Origin: SCGC-AAA076-P13 sp963926355 | GTDB taxonomy: Bacteria > Pseudomonadota > Gammaproteobacteria > Magnimaribacterales > D2472 | Direction of reading: 5' to 3' | Assembly: GCA_963926355.1 (NCBI GenBank) | Contig: CAWUWW010000025.1 | Span: 1-34,625, forward strand | DNA length: 34,625 nucleotides | Part shown: positions 17,101 to 24,877 of the stretch, in pieces | Layout: each line of letters opens with the position of its first letter | How positions within the stretch are numbered: position 1 is the stretch's first letter | The notes under the pieces: model-generated | What the model was told of the DNA's origin: nothing | The model's input: only the letters and a program-made list of their open reading frames with translations | Database searches by the model: none | Translations under genes and position numbers: made by a program

Positions 17101-17888
17101 AAAAAATAGTATTTTATGGCGGCGGGAATATTGCCCAAGCTAATATAAAGGGTTTAATTTCTAGCGGACTAAAGAAACAAGATATCTTGTTTATAGATAG
17201 AAATATAAACAATAAAGAAATGCTAAATAAAATAGGTATTAAGGAATTCTCTTTAGATCAAAAATTTGATGTCGAATTTTTTATTCTTGCTGTGAAGCCC
17301 AAGGATGCATTGGCTGCTTACACTGAAATTTGTATAAATTACAAGAAACCTAAAATTATTTCTTTAGTAGCCGGAATTAAATCTAAAAAATATATAAGCA
17401 TGGCAAGTAATGCAGAGTTAATAAGGGCAATGCCAAATACAGCGGCAGAGTTCAATAAAGCAATTACTGCTCTTATTAATATTTCTTCTTCCGATGCCGC
17501 ATTTAAAAAAGCAAAAAATATTTTTTCAAGAGTTGGCATTATTTTAGAAATAGACAAAGAAAATAAGATGGATGATTTCACAGGCTTAATAGGAAGCGGT
17601 CCTGCATATTTTTTCTATCTACTGAAAGTTTATGAAAAAAGAATTATGAAGATGTGTGAAGGTGATATTAAAAAAACAAATGAGATAATAGGAAACCTTA
17701 TTGAAGGCGTGAGCATGTCATCAAGAAATAATTTAAATATGGATGAGTTAATTAAAACTGTAGCTTCAAAAAAAGGAACAACTGAAGCAGGAATTAAAGA
17801 ATTTAAATCTTTAAAAGTATTAAATTCTTTTGAAAAAGGTATTATTGCAGCCATAAATAGATCAAAAGAAATATCAAATGAATCCTAG
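17097..17888 (+). CDS. proC: Pyrroline-5-carboxylate reductase
   Basis: Last step of proline synthesis, NAD(P)H reduction of pyrroline-5-carboxylate. 263 residues. N-terminal Rossmann motif YGGGNIAQANIKGL at about 7-20, LAVKPKDAL, then IRAMPNTAAEFNKAIT and the C-terminal dimerisation domain with GLIGSGPAYFFYLLK. The substrate-loop motif usually written SPGGTT reads SKKGTTEAG here, an altered loop. Overlaps yggS by 4 bases and yggT by 11. Confidence 0.94.
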   Translation: MKKIVFYGGGNIAQANIKGLISSGLKKQDILFIDRNINNKEMLNKIGIKEFSLDQKFDVEFFILAVKPKDALAAYTEICINYKKPKIISLVAGIKSKKYISMASNAELIRAMPNTAAEFNKAITALINISSSDAAFKKAKNIFSRVGIILEIDKENKMDDFTGLIGSGPAYFFYLLKVYEKRIMKMCEGDIKKTNEIIGNLIEGVSMSSRNNLNMDELIKTVASKKGTTEAGIKEFKSLKVLNSFEKGIIAAINRSKEISNES

Positions 17889-18402
17889 TATTTTAGACTT
17901 TATAGACCTAGCTCTTAGAATTGGAAGCTATGCATTCGTTATATTATTTGTTTTTAATATATTAAAGGTAGATTACTTCAATCCAATAGTTAAGAGATTT
18001 GTTAATTTTTATAAGCCTATATCGAAAATTTCTTTTTTTTCTAACCAGCTTTATACAATATTTATAATAGCGTCTCTATTGAATTTCGGTAGCTTGTATT
18101 TATTATATTCAAATCAATACGACGAAATGGTCCTTGGATCAATTGCAGTCATTGAAACTATTAATACTATATTTAGAATAATATTTTTTGCGCTTATAGG
18201 GTCTGTAATTTTAAGCTGGGTAGCTCCAGGGAATGGGCATCCATTTTTTAAACTAGTAGAGGAAATATCTTCGAAGGCCTTAGCGCCAATAAGAAGATTT
18301 ATTCCAGCTGCAGGTGGTCTTGATTTTTCTCCCTTATTTGCTTTAATTTTAATAAGGCAAATTGAGATTCTTTTAAGTAGTCTTTTGCGATTTATAATAT
18401 GA
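17878..18402 (+). CDS. yggT: YggT family membrane protein
   Basis: A 174-residue inner-membrane protein with two YGGT repeats, each a pair of hydrophobic helices. The second copy carries the family signature IGSVILSWVAPGNGHPFFKL followed by PIRRFIPAAGGLDFSPLFAL. The molecular function is not firmly known; family members have been linked to osmotic or ion stress tolerance. It overlaps proC by 11 bases and metX by 4, so it is probably translated from the same message. Confidence 0.9.
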   Translation: MNPSILDFIDLALRIGSYAFVILFVFNILKVDYFNPIVKRFVNFYKPISKISFFSNQLYTIFIIASLLNFGSLYLLYSNQYDEMVLGSIAVIETINTIFRIIFFALIGSVILSWVAPGNGHPFFKLVEEISSKALAPIRRFIPAAGGLDFSPLFALILIRQIEILLSSLLRFII

Positions 18403-19493
18403 AAGTTAAAACTGAGCTAGTTACATTTAAAGAAGGAATAGAGCTAACATCTGGCTCTAAGCTCTCTATGTTTGAGTTAATGGTGGAAACCTATGGCGAG
18501 CTTAATCAAGATAAATCCAATGGTATTTTAGTCTGCCATGCTTTTTCTGGAAATCATCATGCAGCTGGTGAAAGTAAAGATGATGGAACTCCTGGTTGGT
18601 GGGATCAGTTAATTGGTCCAAATAAAGCAATTGATACTAATAAAAACTTTGTTGTCTGTTGTAACAACCTGGGTGGATGTTCTGGGTCTACAGGACCTAC
18701 TAGCATTAATCCTAGTACAAATGAAATCTATGGAAAGGAATTCCCTTTTATTTCAGTTACTGACTGGGTCAATAGCCAAAAAAAGCTTACTGACTATCTA
18801 GGTATTGATAAATGGCAACTTGTGGCAGGAGGTAGTCTTGGGGGAATGCAGGCACTTCAATGGGCAATATCCTTTCCTGATAGTCTTAAAAAATCTGGTA
18901 TTTTTGCCGCTGCTGCAAAATCAAGCACTCAGAATATAGCAATGAATGAAGTAGCAAGAGAATCTATAAGAAATGATAGTAATTTTTATGATGGAGATTA
19001 CCTTAAAAATGATACTAAGCCTAAAAGTGGTCTTAAGACAGCTCGAATGCTTGCACATGTAACCTATCTATCAGAGAAACATATGGATTTAAAATTTGGA
19101 AGAAAATTTCAAGACATAAATTCTAAAGTTACCGGAGGGGTGGATTTTGAGATTGAAAACTACCTTCAATACAAAGGTAAGAAATTTTCAAACTCTTTTG
19201 ATGCAAACAGCTATATTCTTATGACTAAAGCTATGGATAGTTATGATGCGGCAAGCTTATTTGATGGAAATCTAGAAGAAGCTCTATCCTGTATTAAAGC
19301 CAAGCTTTTAATCATTGGCTTTGAAACTGATTGGCTTTACCCGCCAGCAAGAGGAAGAGAAATTCAGTTAGCAGCTATGAATGTGAATATTCCATGCTCC
19401 TATATAACTCTTAACGGGGAACAGGGACATGATAGTTTTTTATTTGCCTCTGAAAGATATAACAATATTGTTAAAAAATTCATCGATTCATAA
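18399..19493 (+). CDS. metX: Homoserine O-acyltransferase MetX
   Basis: Alpha/beta-hydrolase fold enzyme (364 residues) that acylates homoserine at the entry to methionine synthesis. The nucleophile is S146 in VAGGSLGGMQALQW. The substrate loop is NNLGGCSGSTGPTSINPSTN, the acid lies in FETDWLYPPARGRE, and the catalytic His in GEQGHDSFLF. Whether acetyl- or succinyl-CoA is used cannot be decided safely by reading; MetX-type proteins of gammaproteobacteria paired with MetW are often succinyltransferases. The metX-metW pair is joined by TAATG at 19493. Confidence 0.95.
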   Translation: MKVKTELVTFKEGIELTSGSKLSMFELMVETYGELNQDKSNGILVCHAFSGNHHAAGESKDDGTPGWWDQLIGPNKAIDTNKNFVVCCNNLGGCSGSTGPTSINPSTNEIYGKEFPFISVTDWVNSQKKLTDYLGIDKWQLVAGGSLGGMQALQWAISFPDSLKKSGIFAAAAKSSTQNIAMNEVARESIRNDSNFYDGDYLKNDTKPKSGLKTARMLAHVTYLSEKHMDLKFGRKFQDINSKVTGGVDFEIENYLQYKGKKFSNSFDANSYILMTKAMDSYDAASLFDGNLEEALSCIKAKLLIIGFETDWLYPPARGREIQLAAMNVNIPCSYITLNGEQGHDSFLFASERYNNIVKKFIDS

Positions 19494-20086
19494 TGGCCAT
19501 ACAAATTTCAAAAGTTATTAAAAATTGGGTTCCTTCTAAAAGCAAGGTTATTGATTTTGGTTGTGGAGATGGCTCCTTGCTAAAAGACTTAATAGATACA
19601 AAAGGCATTTGTGGATATGGCGTTGAAATTGATCATGAAAAAATTCAACAATGTATAGAAAAAGGTATTTCAGTTATAGAAAAGGATATTAATGAAGGCA
19701 TTCAAGACTTTGAGTCATCAGATTTTGATATAGCAATTATGGCTAGCTCTATTCAATGCTTGAAAAATCCAGACATAGCTCTGAAAAGAATGTTGAGGCT
19801 TTCAAAGAAGTGTATCGTTACTTTACCGAATTTAGGATATTGGAAATGTAGGCTGGCTCTTTTATTGGGGAAAATGCCTGTAACTCCAAACCTTCCCTCG
19901 AGTTGGTATGAGACAGAGAATCTTCATCTTTGTACGATAAAAGATTTTGAAAAACTATGCTCTGACTCAGGCTTTGTAATTGATGAAAGGATATTTCTTG
20001 ATAGCTCTGGAGTAGAAAGTGCAACTGCTTCGTTATTACCCAATCTGCTTGCATCAGAGGGAGTATATTTACTTGCAAGAAAATAA
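19493..20086 (+). CDS. metW: MetW methyltransferase-like partner of MetX
   Basis: A 197-residue class I SAM-methyltransferase fold protein. Motif I is VIDFGCGDGSLLKDL at about 19-33. The MetW signature TLPNLGYWKCRLALLLGKMP and the following SSWYETENLHLCTIKDFEKL are clear. MetW is always encoded next to MetX in proteobacteria and has been reported to be needed for MetX activity in Pseudomonas; its own methylation substrate is unknown. Its 3' end encloses the start of rdgB. Confidence 0.94.
   Translation: MAIQISKVIKNWVPSKSKVIDFGCGDGSLLKDLIDTKGICGYGVEIDHEKIQQCIEKGISVIEKDINEGIQDFESSDFDIAIMASSIQCLKNPDIALKRMLRLSKKCIVTLPNLGYWKCRLALLLGKMPVTPNLPSSWYETENLHLCTIKDFEKLCSDSGFVIDERIFLDSSGVESATASLLPNLLASEGVYLLARK
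20056..20063 (+). promoter_or_regulatory. Shine-Dalgarno fixing the rdgB TTG start
   Basis: AGAGGGAG, inside the last codons of metW, lies nine bases before the TTG at 20073. It is one of the strongest ribosome-binding sites in the window and decides in favour of this non-ATG start over the distant in-frame GTG at 20019, which would add 18 residues with no family similarity. Confidence 0.7.
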
Positions 20087-20678
20087 AAAAATTCTTCTTG
20101 CAACTTCAAACAAAGGTAAGTTAAAAGAATTTAAAGATATTTTTAGTAACTATGAATTGATATCTCAATCAGAATTAGGCATTGATGATGCTGTTGAAGA
20201 CGGCCTTACTTTTTTCGAAAATGCTTTAATAAAAGCAAGACATGGATCAAAAAATTCTGGGTTATTTTCCATTGCTGATGACTCGGGCCTTGTGGTACCT
20301 GCATTAAACTTTGAGCCTGGAATTTATTCAGCAAGATATGCCAAAGATGGCGCCTCTGATCTAGATAACAGAAATAAGATAATTGAAGAACTTAAAAACC
20401 TTAACCTTGAATCTACTCCAGCATATTACGTTTGTGTGTTAACTGGAGTTCATTCCCCTGATGACCCCATGCCAATCTTTTCACTAGGTAAGATACATGG
20501 CAAAGTATCAGTCAATAGCTCTGGGGAAGGAGGGTTTGGATACGATAAAATATTCTACCCAAATGAATTGAATGTTTCGATGGCCTCTATAGAGGCTGAT
20601 GTAAAAAATAAAATTAGCCATAGGGCGATTGCTGCTCAATTATTTTTAAAAGAACTTGATAAAAATAGATCCGAATAA
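20073..20678 (+). CDS. rdgB: dITP/XTP pyrophosphatase RdgB (HAM1 family)
   Basis: House-cleaning enzyme that hydrolyses deaminated purine triphosphates (dITP, XTP) so they are not built into DNA. 201 residues from the TTG start, close to 197 in E. coli. The N-terminal nucleotide-binding block is ILLATSNKGKLKEF; the catalytic centre is FFENALIKARH with SIADDSGLVVPALN; the base-recognition end is GEGGFGYDKIFYP and SHRAIAAQLF. The start lies 14 bases inside metW; the 3' end overlaps hemW by 23 bases. Confidence 0.93.
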   Translation: MQENKKILLATSNKGKLKEFKDIFSNYELISQSELGIDDAVEDGLTFFENALIKARHGSKNSGLFSIADDSGLVVPALNFEPGIYSARYAKDGASDLDNRNKIIEELKNLNLESTPAYYVCVLTGVHSPDDPMPIFSLGKIHGKVSVNSSGEGGFGYDKIFYPNELNVSMASIEADVKNKISHRAIAAQLFLKELDKNRSE

Positions 20679-21789
20679 ATCCCCTCTCTCTCTTTACATA
20701 CATTTTCCATGGTGTGAGAAAAAGTGCCCTTATTGTGATTTTAATATTGAAGTTAATAAAAAAGATGGAGACGAGGAGCTTCTTTTAAAGGCGATTATTG
20801 AAGACTTAGATCAATCTGCACACTATATTAATAAGAGAAAGTTTGCTTCTGTTTACTTTGGAGGGGGTACACCCTCCCTTGTTTCGGTAAAAATTATTGA
20901 GCAATTAATAAATAAATTAAAAAATGATGGTTTGTTAAAAAAAGAATGTGAGATTAATTTTGAGCTAAATCCTAAAGAGGTTACTAAAAATTATTTAGAT
21001 GATCTTGTTGTTGCTGGAATCAACCGAATTTCAATTGGTATACAAAGCTTTGATCAAAAAACATTAACTAGTCTTGAAAGAAATCATAAATCAGAAGATG
21101 CTTTCAATGCCATAAGCTTAGCATCTAATATGAAATCAATTAATACAACCATTGATCTAATTTATGGAATTATGGATCAAGATTTAAATTCATTATCAAG
21201 CGATCTTAAGATTTTTTGTGACTACGAAATAGATCACCTATCCTTATATCAGTTAACCATAGAGCCAAATACTATTTTTTATAAGAAAGAATTGCGCCTT
21301 CCATCAGATCAACTCGTGGAATTTATGGAGCGTGAAGCAGAGCAAATACTTAATAAAAATGGATTGTTCCAGTATGAGGTTTCATCTTGGGCTCGTGATG
21401 GAAGAAAAAGTAAACATAATATGAATTATTGGATGTATGGAGATTATTTAGGTGTTGGCCCTGGCGCTCATAGCAAAATAACAACAAATGACTGCATTAA
21501 GCGAATGATCAAACTAAAAAAGACATCCTCTTATATTCACGATCCATCAAAAACTACAGATACTCTAATTACGTCTGAGGGCTATGACTTAGATTTGGCA
21601 ATGAATCTACTTAGAGTTAAATCAGGCCTTTCCTTTGATGAAATAAGAAAAAATAATATTCATATTCAGGATAGCTTTTTAGAAAAATGGCAAAAGGGAG
21701 TTGAAGCAAATCTTTTAGAAGATGAAGGATTAAAGACAACGGATATGGGTTATAAATTTTTAAATGATACTGTTAATATATTTAATTAA
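20656..21789 (+). CDS. hemW: HemW radical SAM heme chaperone
   Basis: Radical SAM protein of the coproporphyrinogen-oxidase-like family, 377 residues. The iron-sulfur cysteines are C20, C24 and C27 in PWCEKKCPYCDF; SAM is held by VYFGGGTPSL. The C-terminal HemW domain includes SLYQLTIEPNTIFYKK and HNMNYWMYGDYLGVGPGAHS. True HemN has an extra upstream cysteine pattern and longer N-terminus; this short form is HemW, a heme chaperone in E. coli and Lactococcus. The start is a TTG at 20656 within rdgB, the only plausible codon before the conserved LYIHFPWC block. The rdgB-hemW order is standard. It ends convergently, overlapping trmB by 4 bases. Confidence 0.92.
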   Translation: MIKIDPNKSPLSLYIHFPWCEKKCPYCDFNIEVNKKDGDEELLLKAIIEDLDQSAHYINKRKFASVYFGGGTPSLVSVKIIEQLINKLKNDGLLKKECEINFELNPKEVTKNYLDDLVVAGINRISIGIQSFDQKTLTSLERNHKSEDAFNAISLASNMKSINTTIDLIYGIMDQDLNSLSSDLKIFCDYEIDHLSLYQLTIEPNTIFYKKELRLPSDQLVEFMEREAEQILNKNGLFQYEVSSWARDGRKSKHNMNYWMYGDYLGVGPGAHSKITTNDCIKRMIKLKKTSSYIHDPSKTTDTLITSEGYDLDLAMNLLRVKSGLSFDEIRKNNIHIQDSFLEKWQKGVEANLLEDEGLKTTDMGYKFLNDTVNIFN

Positions 21790-22430
21790 AGTCTCTTAAG
21801 GGCAAAGGTGTATATACCTCTTCCCTCCTCTACAGCCCTCTTTTGAAATTTTGTCAATTCAGATTTTTCATAAACGGATGAGTCTAATCTTTTATAACCA
21901 TTAGAATTATTTATCGCCTCATCAATAGATTCAGCATAATTTTTCCAGTCAGTAGACATGAATAAATTTCCATTCTTTTTGATAATTGGATGGATGAGTT
22001 CCAAGAACTCCTCATTAAGCATTCTTCTTTTGTGATGCTTTAGTTTTGGCCATGGGTCGGGGCAGATAATTACCACATCATCAAATATTGGGTTTGTTAT
22101 TTCTTCAAATAACAACCTTATATCTCCGGAGGTTACTTTTATATTATTAATATTATCCTTTATCACCTCGCCTAAAAGATAACCCATGCCTGCCTGATAA
22201 ACCTCTGAGCCTATATATAAAGTATCAGGATTATTCTTAGCAAGCCTTAGAATATTTTCACCATTTCCAAAGCCAATCTCTAGAACTAATTTAGAGAATT
22301 TTTTTTGAGATGACAGAATGTCTTGGTAACTAGCAATTTCATAATCAGAAAGGCGGTTAAGATTATTTTCTTGGCTTTGAGTTATCCTGCCCCTCCTTGT
22401 TACAAAGGATGGAAGAAATTTATAACGCAT
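21786..22430 (-). CDS. trmB: tRNA (guanine-N7-)-methyltransferase TrmB
   Basis: SAM-dependent enzyme that makes m7G46 in the variable loop of tRNA. 214 residues. Motif I is LEIGFGNGENILRLA; the tRNA and catalytic segment is CPDPWPKLKHHKRRMLNEEF; the C-terminal signature is SELTKFQKRAVEEGRGIYTF, near the family's T-x-[FY]-E-x-[RK] pattern but with Gln in place of the usual Glu (TKFQKR). In most gammaproteobacteria trmB sits beside hemW-rdgB or yggX-mutY; here it is on the opposite strand and 22 bases after rpoH. Confidence 0.94.
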   Translation of the reverse strand: MRYKFLPSFVTRRGRITQSQENNLNRLSDYEIASYQDILSSQKKFSKLVLEIGFGNGENILRLAKNNPDTLYIGSEVYQAGMGYLLGEVIKDNINNIKVTSGDIRLLFEEITNPIFDDVVIICPDPWPKLKHHKRRMLNEEFLELIHPIIKKNGNLFMSTDWKNYAESIDEAINNSNGYKRLDSSVYEKSELTKFQKRAVEEGRGIYTFALKRL

Positions 22431-22452
22431 TGTAATTTTTACTTTTCCTGCT

Positions 22453-23313
22453 TTAAGCAGAAGTAACCATAAATGCTTTAAGTTTTTTTAATGCGCCACT
22501 TTCTATTTGTCTAATTCTTTCGGCTGACACCTTATATTCATCAGCTAAGTCGTGGAGAGTAGCCTTGTCATCAGAAAGGTATCTTCTTTGAAGAATATCT
22601 TTACTTCGGTCATCCAACATCTTTAATGCCTCAGCAAGGCCGTTATGGTTAACTTCTTGAGCCTCAGCATTAGCAACTAATATTTCAGGATCATATCTTC
22701 TATCTTCAAGATATTGAGACGGAGACATCATATCCTCATCGTCATCTGAAGATGAAGGTCCATCAAAAGAGGAATCATTAGAAGATAGCCTGCTCTCCAT
22801 ATGCAAGACATCCTTAACTTCGACATTAAGGTCTTTTGCTATTTTTTCAGCCTCATCTTTAGTAAGCCATTCAAGAGTTTTCTTTTTACTTCTGAGGTTA
22901 AAAAATAATTTTCTTTGAGCTTTAGTTGTGGCAATTTTAACCAATCTCCAATTCTTCAGAATATATTCATGTATTTCTGCTTTTATCCAATGAACTGCAA
23001 ATGAAACTACTTTTACACCCCTATTAGGATCATATTTATCCACCGCCTTCATTAAGCCAACGTTGCCTTCTTGAATAATATCAGCCAAAGGAAGTCCGTA
23101 GCCCTGATAAGATCTTGCGATATGCACTACGAATCTAAGATGATGAATAACCAACAACCTTGCAGCCTCCAAGTCATCCTCTTCATAAAGCCTTATAGCT
23201 AATTCTTGCTCTTCTTCTTTTGTTAAAATGGGAATTGAGTGAACTGAAGACAAATAGGATTCTATATCCTTGCCTGGACTATTAAGCTGTGATGGCTGTA
23301 ACTGTGTTCCCAT
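22453..23313 (-). CDS. rpoH: RNA polymerase heat-shock sigma factor RpoH (sigma-32)
   Basis: Directs RNA polymerase to heat-shock promoters. 286 residues. Region 2 includes RFVVHIARSYQGYGLPLADI and GLMKAVDKYDPNRGVKVVSF; the RpoH box QRKLFFNLR, which separates sigma-32 from RpoD and RpoS, is at about 130-138; region 4 has the helix-turn-helix TLHDLADEYKVSAERIRQIE. It stands away from ftsYEX, its usual neighbours, and follows cysQ on the same strand. The ATG has no clear Shine-Dalgarno, and the short leader can fold (see 23330-23358), so translation may be structure-controlled as in E. coli. This last point is inference. Confidence 0.95.
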   Translation of the reverse strand: MGTQLQPSQLNSPGKDIESYLSSVHSIPILTKEEEQELAIRLYEEDDLEAARLLVIHHLRFVVHIARSYQGYGLPLADIIQEGNVGLMKAVDKYDPNRGVKVVSFAVHWIKAEIHEYILKNWRLVKIATTKAQRKLFFNLRSKKKTLEWLTKDEAEKIAKDLNVEVKDVLHMESRLSSNDSSFDGPSSSDDDEDMMSPSQYLEDRRYDPEILVANAEAQEVNHNGLAEALKMLDDRSKDILQRRYLSDDKATLHDLADEYKVSAERIRQIESGALKKLKAFMVTSA

Positions 23314-23329
23314 ATTAAATATATATATT

Positions 23330-23358
23330 ATTGATAATTAATTATATTATTAATCAAT
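23330..23358 (-). repeat. Inverted repeat in the rpoH leader
   Basis: The arms ATTGAT and ATCAAT at the two ends of this 29-base stretch are perfectly complementary and can be extended by a few A-U pairs with a bulge. If transcription starts at the candidate promoter near 23371, the hairpin lies in the roughly 50-base leader, ending about 16 bases before the rpoH ATG. It may be a weak temperature-sensitive RNA structure; there is no following U-run, so it is a poor terminator. Confidence 0.4.
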
Positions 23359-23370
23359 CTTTATAAGAGA

Positions 23371-23376
23371 ATTATA
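23371..23376 (-). promoter_or_regulatory. Candidate -10 (TATAAT) for rpoH
   Basis: On the minus strand a perfect TATAAT overlaps the cysQ stop codon. A possible -35 (TTGAGC) lies 19 bases upstream, longer than ideal. Transcription would begin near 23364 and give rpoH a short leader containing the inverted repeat. Confidence is limited by the high A+T content. Confidence 0.4.
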
Positions 23377-24226
23377 CCAATTTTTTATAAAATTCGCTCA
23401 AAAGTGGCATATATTTTTGTTTTAGGGAGCTATTTCTAAAGGCTACAAAAGCTGGATTCAAGATAGTTTCTTCTTTTGTATATCTTAAATCCTTACCTGA
23501 TTTCATTTGGAGCACTTCACCGCCCTTGTTAAGCAAGTAAGCATGACCTGCTGCTATATCCCATTCTGATGTAGGGCCAAATCTTGGATAAATATCTGCT
23601 TTATTATCTGCTAAGGCGCATAACTTAAGTGAGCTTCCCCTTTCAACAACAGTAAAGCTAATACATTTTTTTTCTAAGAATTCTAAGAATATTTTGTCTG
23701 TATCTGTTTGATGGCTTTTACTCATTACAAGCCTTATTGGGCTATCTAAAGCAGAATGCTGGTTTTTGTCTCTTTTTTTGAAGATGGAAGAAAAGAAGTT
23801 GGTATTAGATGATGAGATATTAGAGCCATGCCATATCTCTGCAGTTGCAGGGACACCCACGATACCAAAAACTGGAGCGGCATTTTCTATTAAAGCAATA
23901 TTTACAGTGAAATCTTTAGATTTGTTTATAAATTCCTTCGTTCCATCAAGAGGGTCAACTAGCCAATAAGGGCCTTCTGGGTTTTCTTGTTCTTTCTTGT
24001 ATGTTTCTTCAGAAATAATTGGAATTTCAGGCGTAATTCTGTGAAGAGATTTAATAATAATGTCATTAGCTCTATTGTCTGCCTCTGTAACAGGTGATCC
24101 ATCTGACTTTATATCAAGATCATAAGAGTCTTTTTCATAAACCTCCATGATTACTTTAGATGCCTCGATGACAGTTTCACGTAATGGGTTTAAAATAGCT
24201 TTTAAAAATTTATGCGTAATCCTCAT
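23372..24226 (-). CDS. cysQ: 3'(2'),5'-bisphosphate nucleotidase CysQ
   Basis: Inositol-monophosphatase-fold enzyme that clears 3'-phosphoadenosine 5'-phosphate, a by-product of sulfate assimilation and CoA use. 284 residues. Metal sites: IISEE (first Glu pair), WLVDPLDGTKEF and SEWDIAAGHAYLL; SGSS-type block is ERGSSLKLCALADNKADIYP. Its ATG at 24226 lies opposite the start of yrfG: the two genes overlap head-to-head by 15 bases. No downstream ATG, GTG or TTG would preserve the first helix of the fold, so the start is retained. cysQ and yrfG are neighbours in many gammaproteobacteria, though usually not in this arrangement. Confidence 0.93.
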   Translation of the reverse strand: MRITHKFLKAILNPLRETVIEASKVIMEVYEKDSYDLDIKSDGSPVTEADNRANDIIIKSLHRITPEIPIISEETYKKEQENPEGPYWLVDPLDGTKEFINKSKDFTVNIALIENAAPVFGIVGVPATAEIWHGSNISSSNTNFFSSIFKKRDKNQHSALDSPIRLVMSKSHQTDTDKIFLEFLEKKCISFTVVERGSSLKLCALADNKADIYPRFGPTSEWDIAAGHAYLLNKGGEVLQMKSGKDLRYTKEETILNPAFVAFRNSSLKQKYMPLLSEFYKKLV

Positions 24227-24877
24227 TCCAGTATAGTAACAAATGCCTCTGACATATTGCTAGATATTGATGGCGTATTATTAGACTTAAGTTTTGATAA
24301 TTTATTCTGGCAAGAGTTGATACCTTTAAAATTAGCCTCATCAAAAAATATTTCTATAGAAGAGGCTAAGACTGAGATTAAAAAAACAGCATCTAAGATA
24401 TACGGAACTCTTCCTTGGTATGAGTTAGAGTTTTGGGAGAGTAGGTATGACATAGATTTTTTAAGTGTAGCTAATGAACATAGCTCAAAAATTAATTTTC
24501 TACCTGATTCAGAAAAGATATTGCAGCAACTTGCCTCTTTAGACAAAAGAATAATTTTACTAACTAACTGCGACCCTAGACTTTTAAATATAAAAGCTAA
24601 CGCTGTTCCATTTATGCAATATGTAGATGGCTGCATTTCTTCAGTAGAGATAGGGGCTGTAAAAGAAAATCAAAACTTCTGGGGTCCAGCGTTTAGGTAT
24701 TTTAATATCAATCCAAATTTTTCTTTATTTGCAGATGATAATCTTTACGTGGTCAATTCAGCCATCAAAGCTGGTATTAAAAACTCTTTTCAAGTTTTAG
24801 AGCCAACTGGAGATGGTTCTGTTATTAACAAGCCTGATGCAACTTTAACTATAAGAAATATTAGCGATTTAATTTAA
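24212..24877 (+). CDS. yrfG: HAD-family nucleotidase, YrfG-like (GMP/IMP nucleotidase)
   Basis: Haloacid-dehalogenase-fold phosphatase of 221 residues. Motif I is LLDIDGVLLDL (D18 and D20), with Val where HAD proteins usually have Thr (DxDGT). A cap domain with FDNLFWQELIPLKLA and WYELEFWESRYDID closely follows E. coli YrfG (FDNYFWQKLVP, WYCLDYW). Motif II is IILLTN, motif III the Lys in AVKENQNFW, motif IV SLFADDN. YrfG in E. coli dephosphorylates GMP and IMP. The start ATG is within the first codons of cysQ on the other strand; its end overlaps the convergent alkaline phosphatase gene by 9 bases. Confidence 0.82.
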   Translation: MRNPHSSIVTNASDILLDIDGVLLDLSFDNLFWQELIPLKLASSKNISIEEAKTEIKKTASKIYGTLPWYELEFWESRYDIDFLSVANEHSSKINFLPDSEKILQQLASLDKRIILLTNCDPRLLNIKANAVPFMQYVDGCISSVEIGAVKENQNFWGPAFRYFNINPNFSLFADDNLYVVNSAIKAGIKNSFQVLEPTGDGSVINKPDATLTIRNISDLI

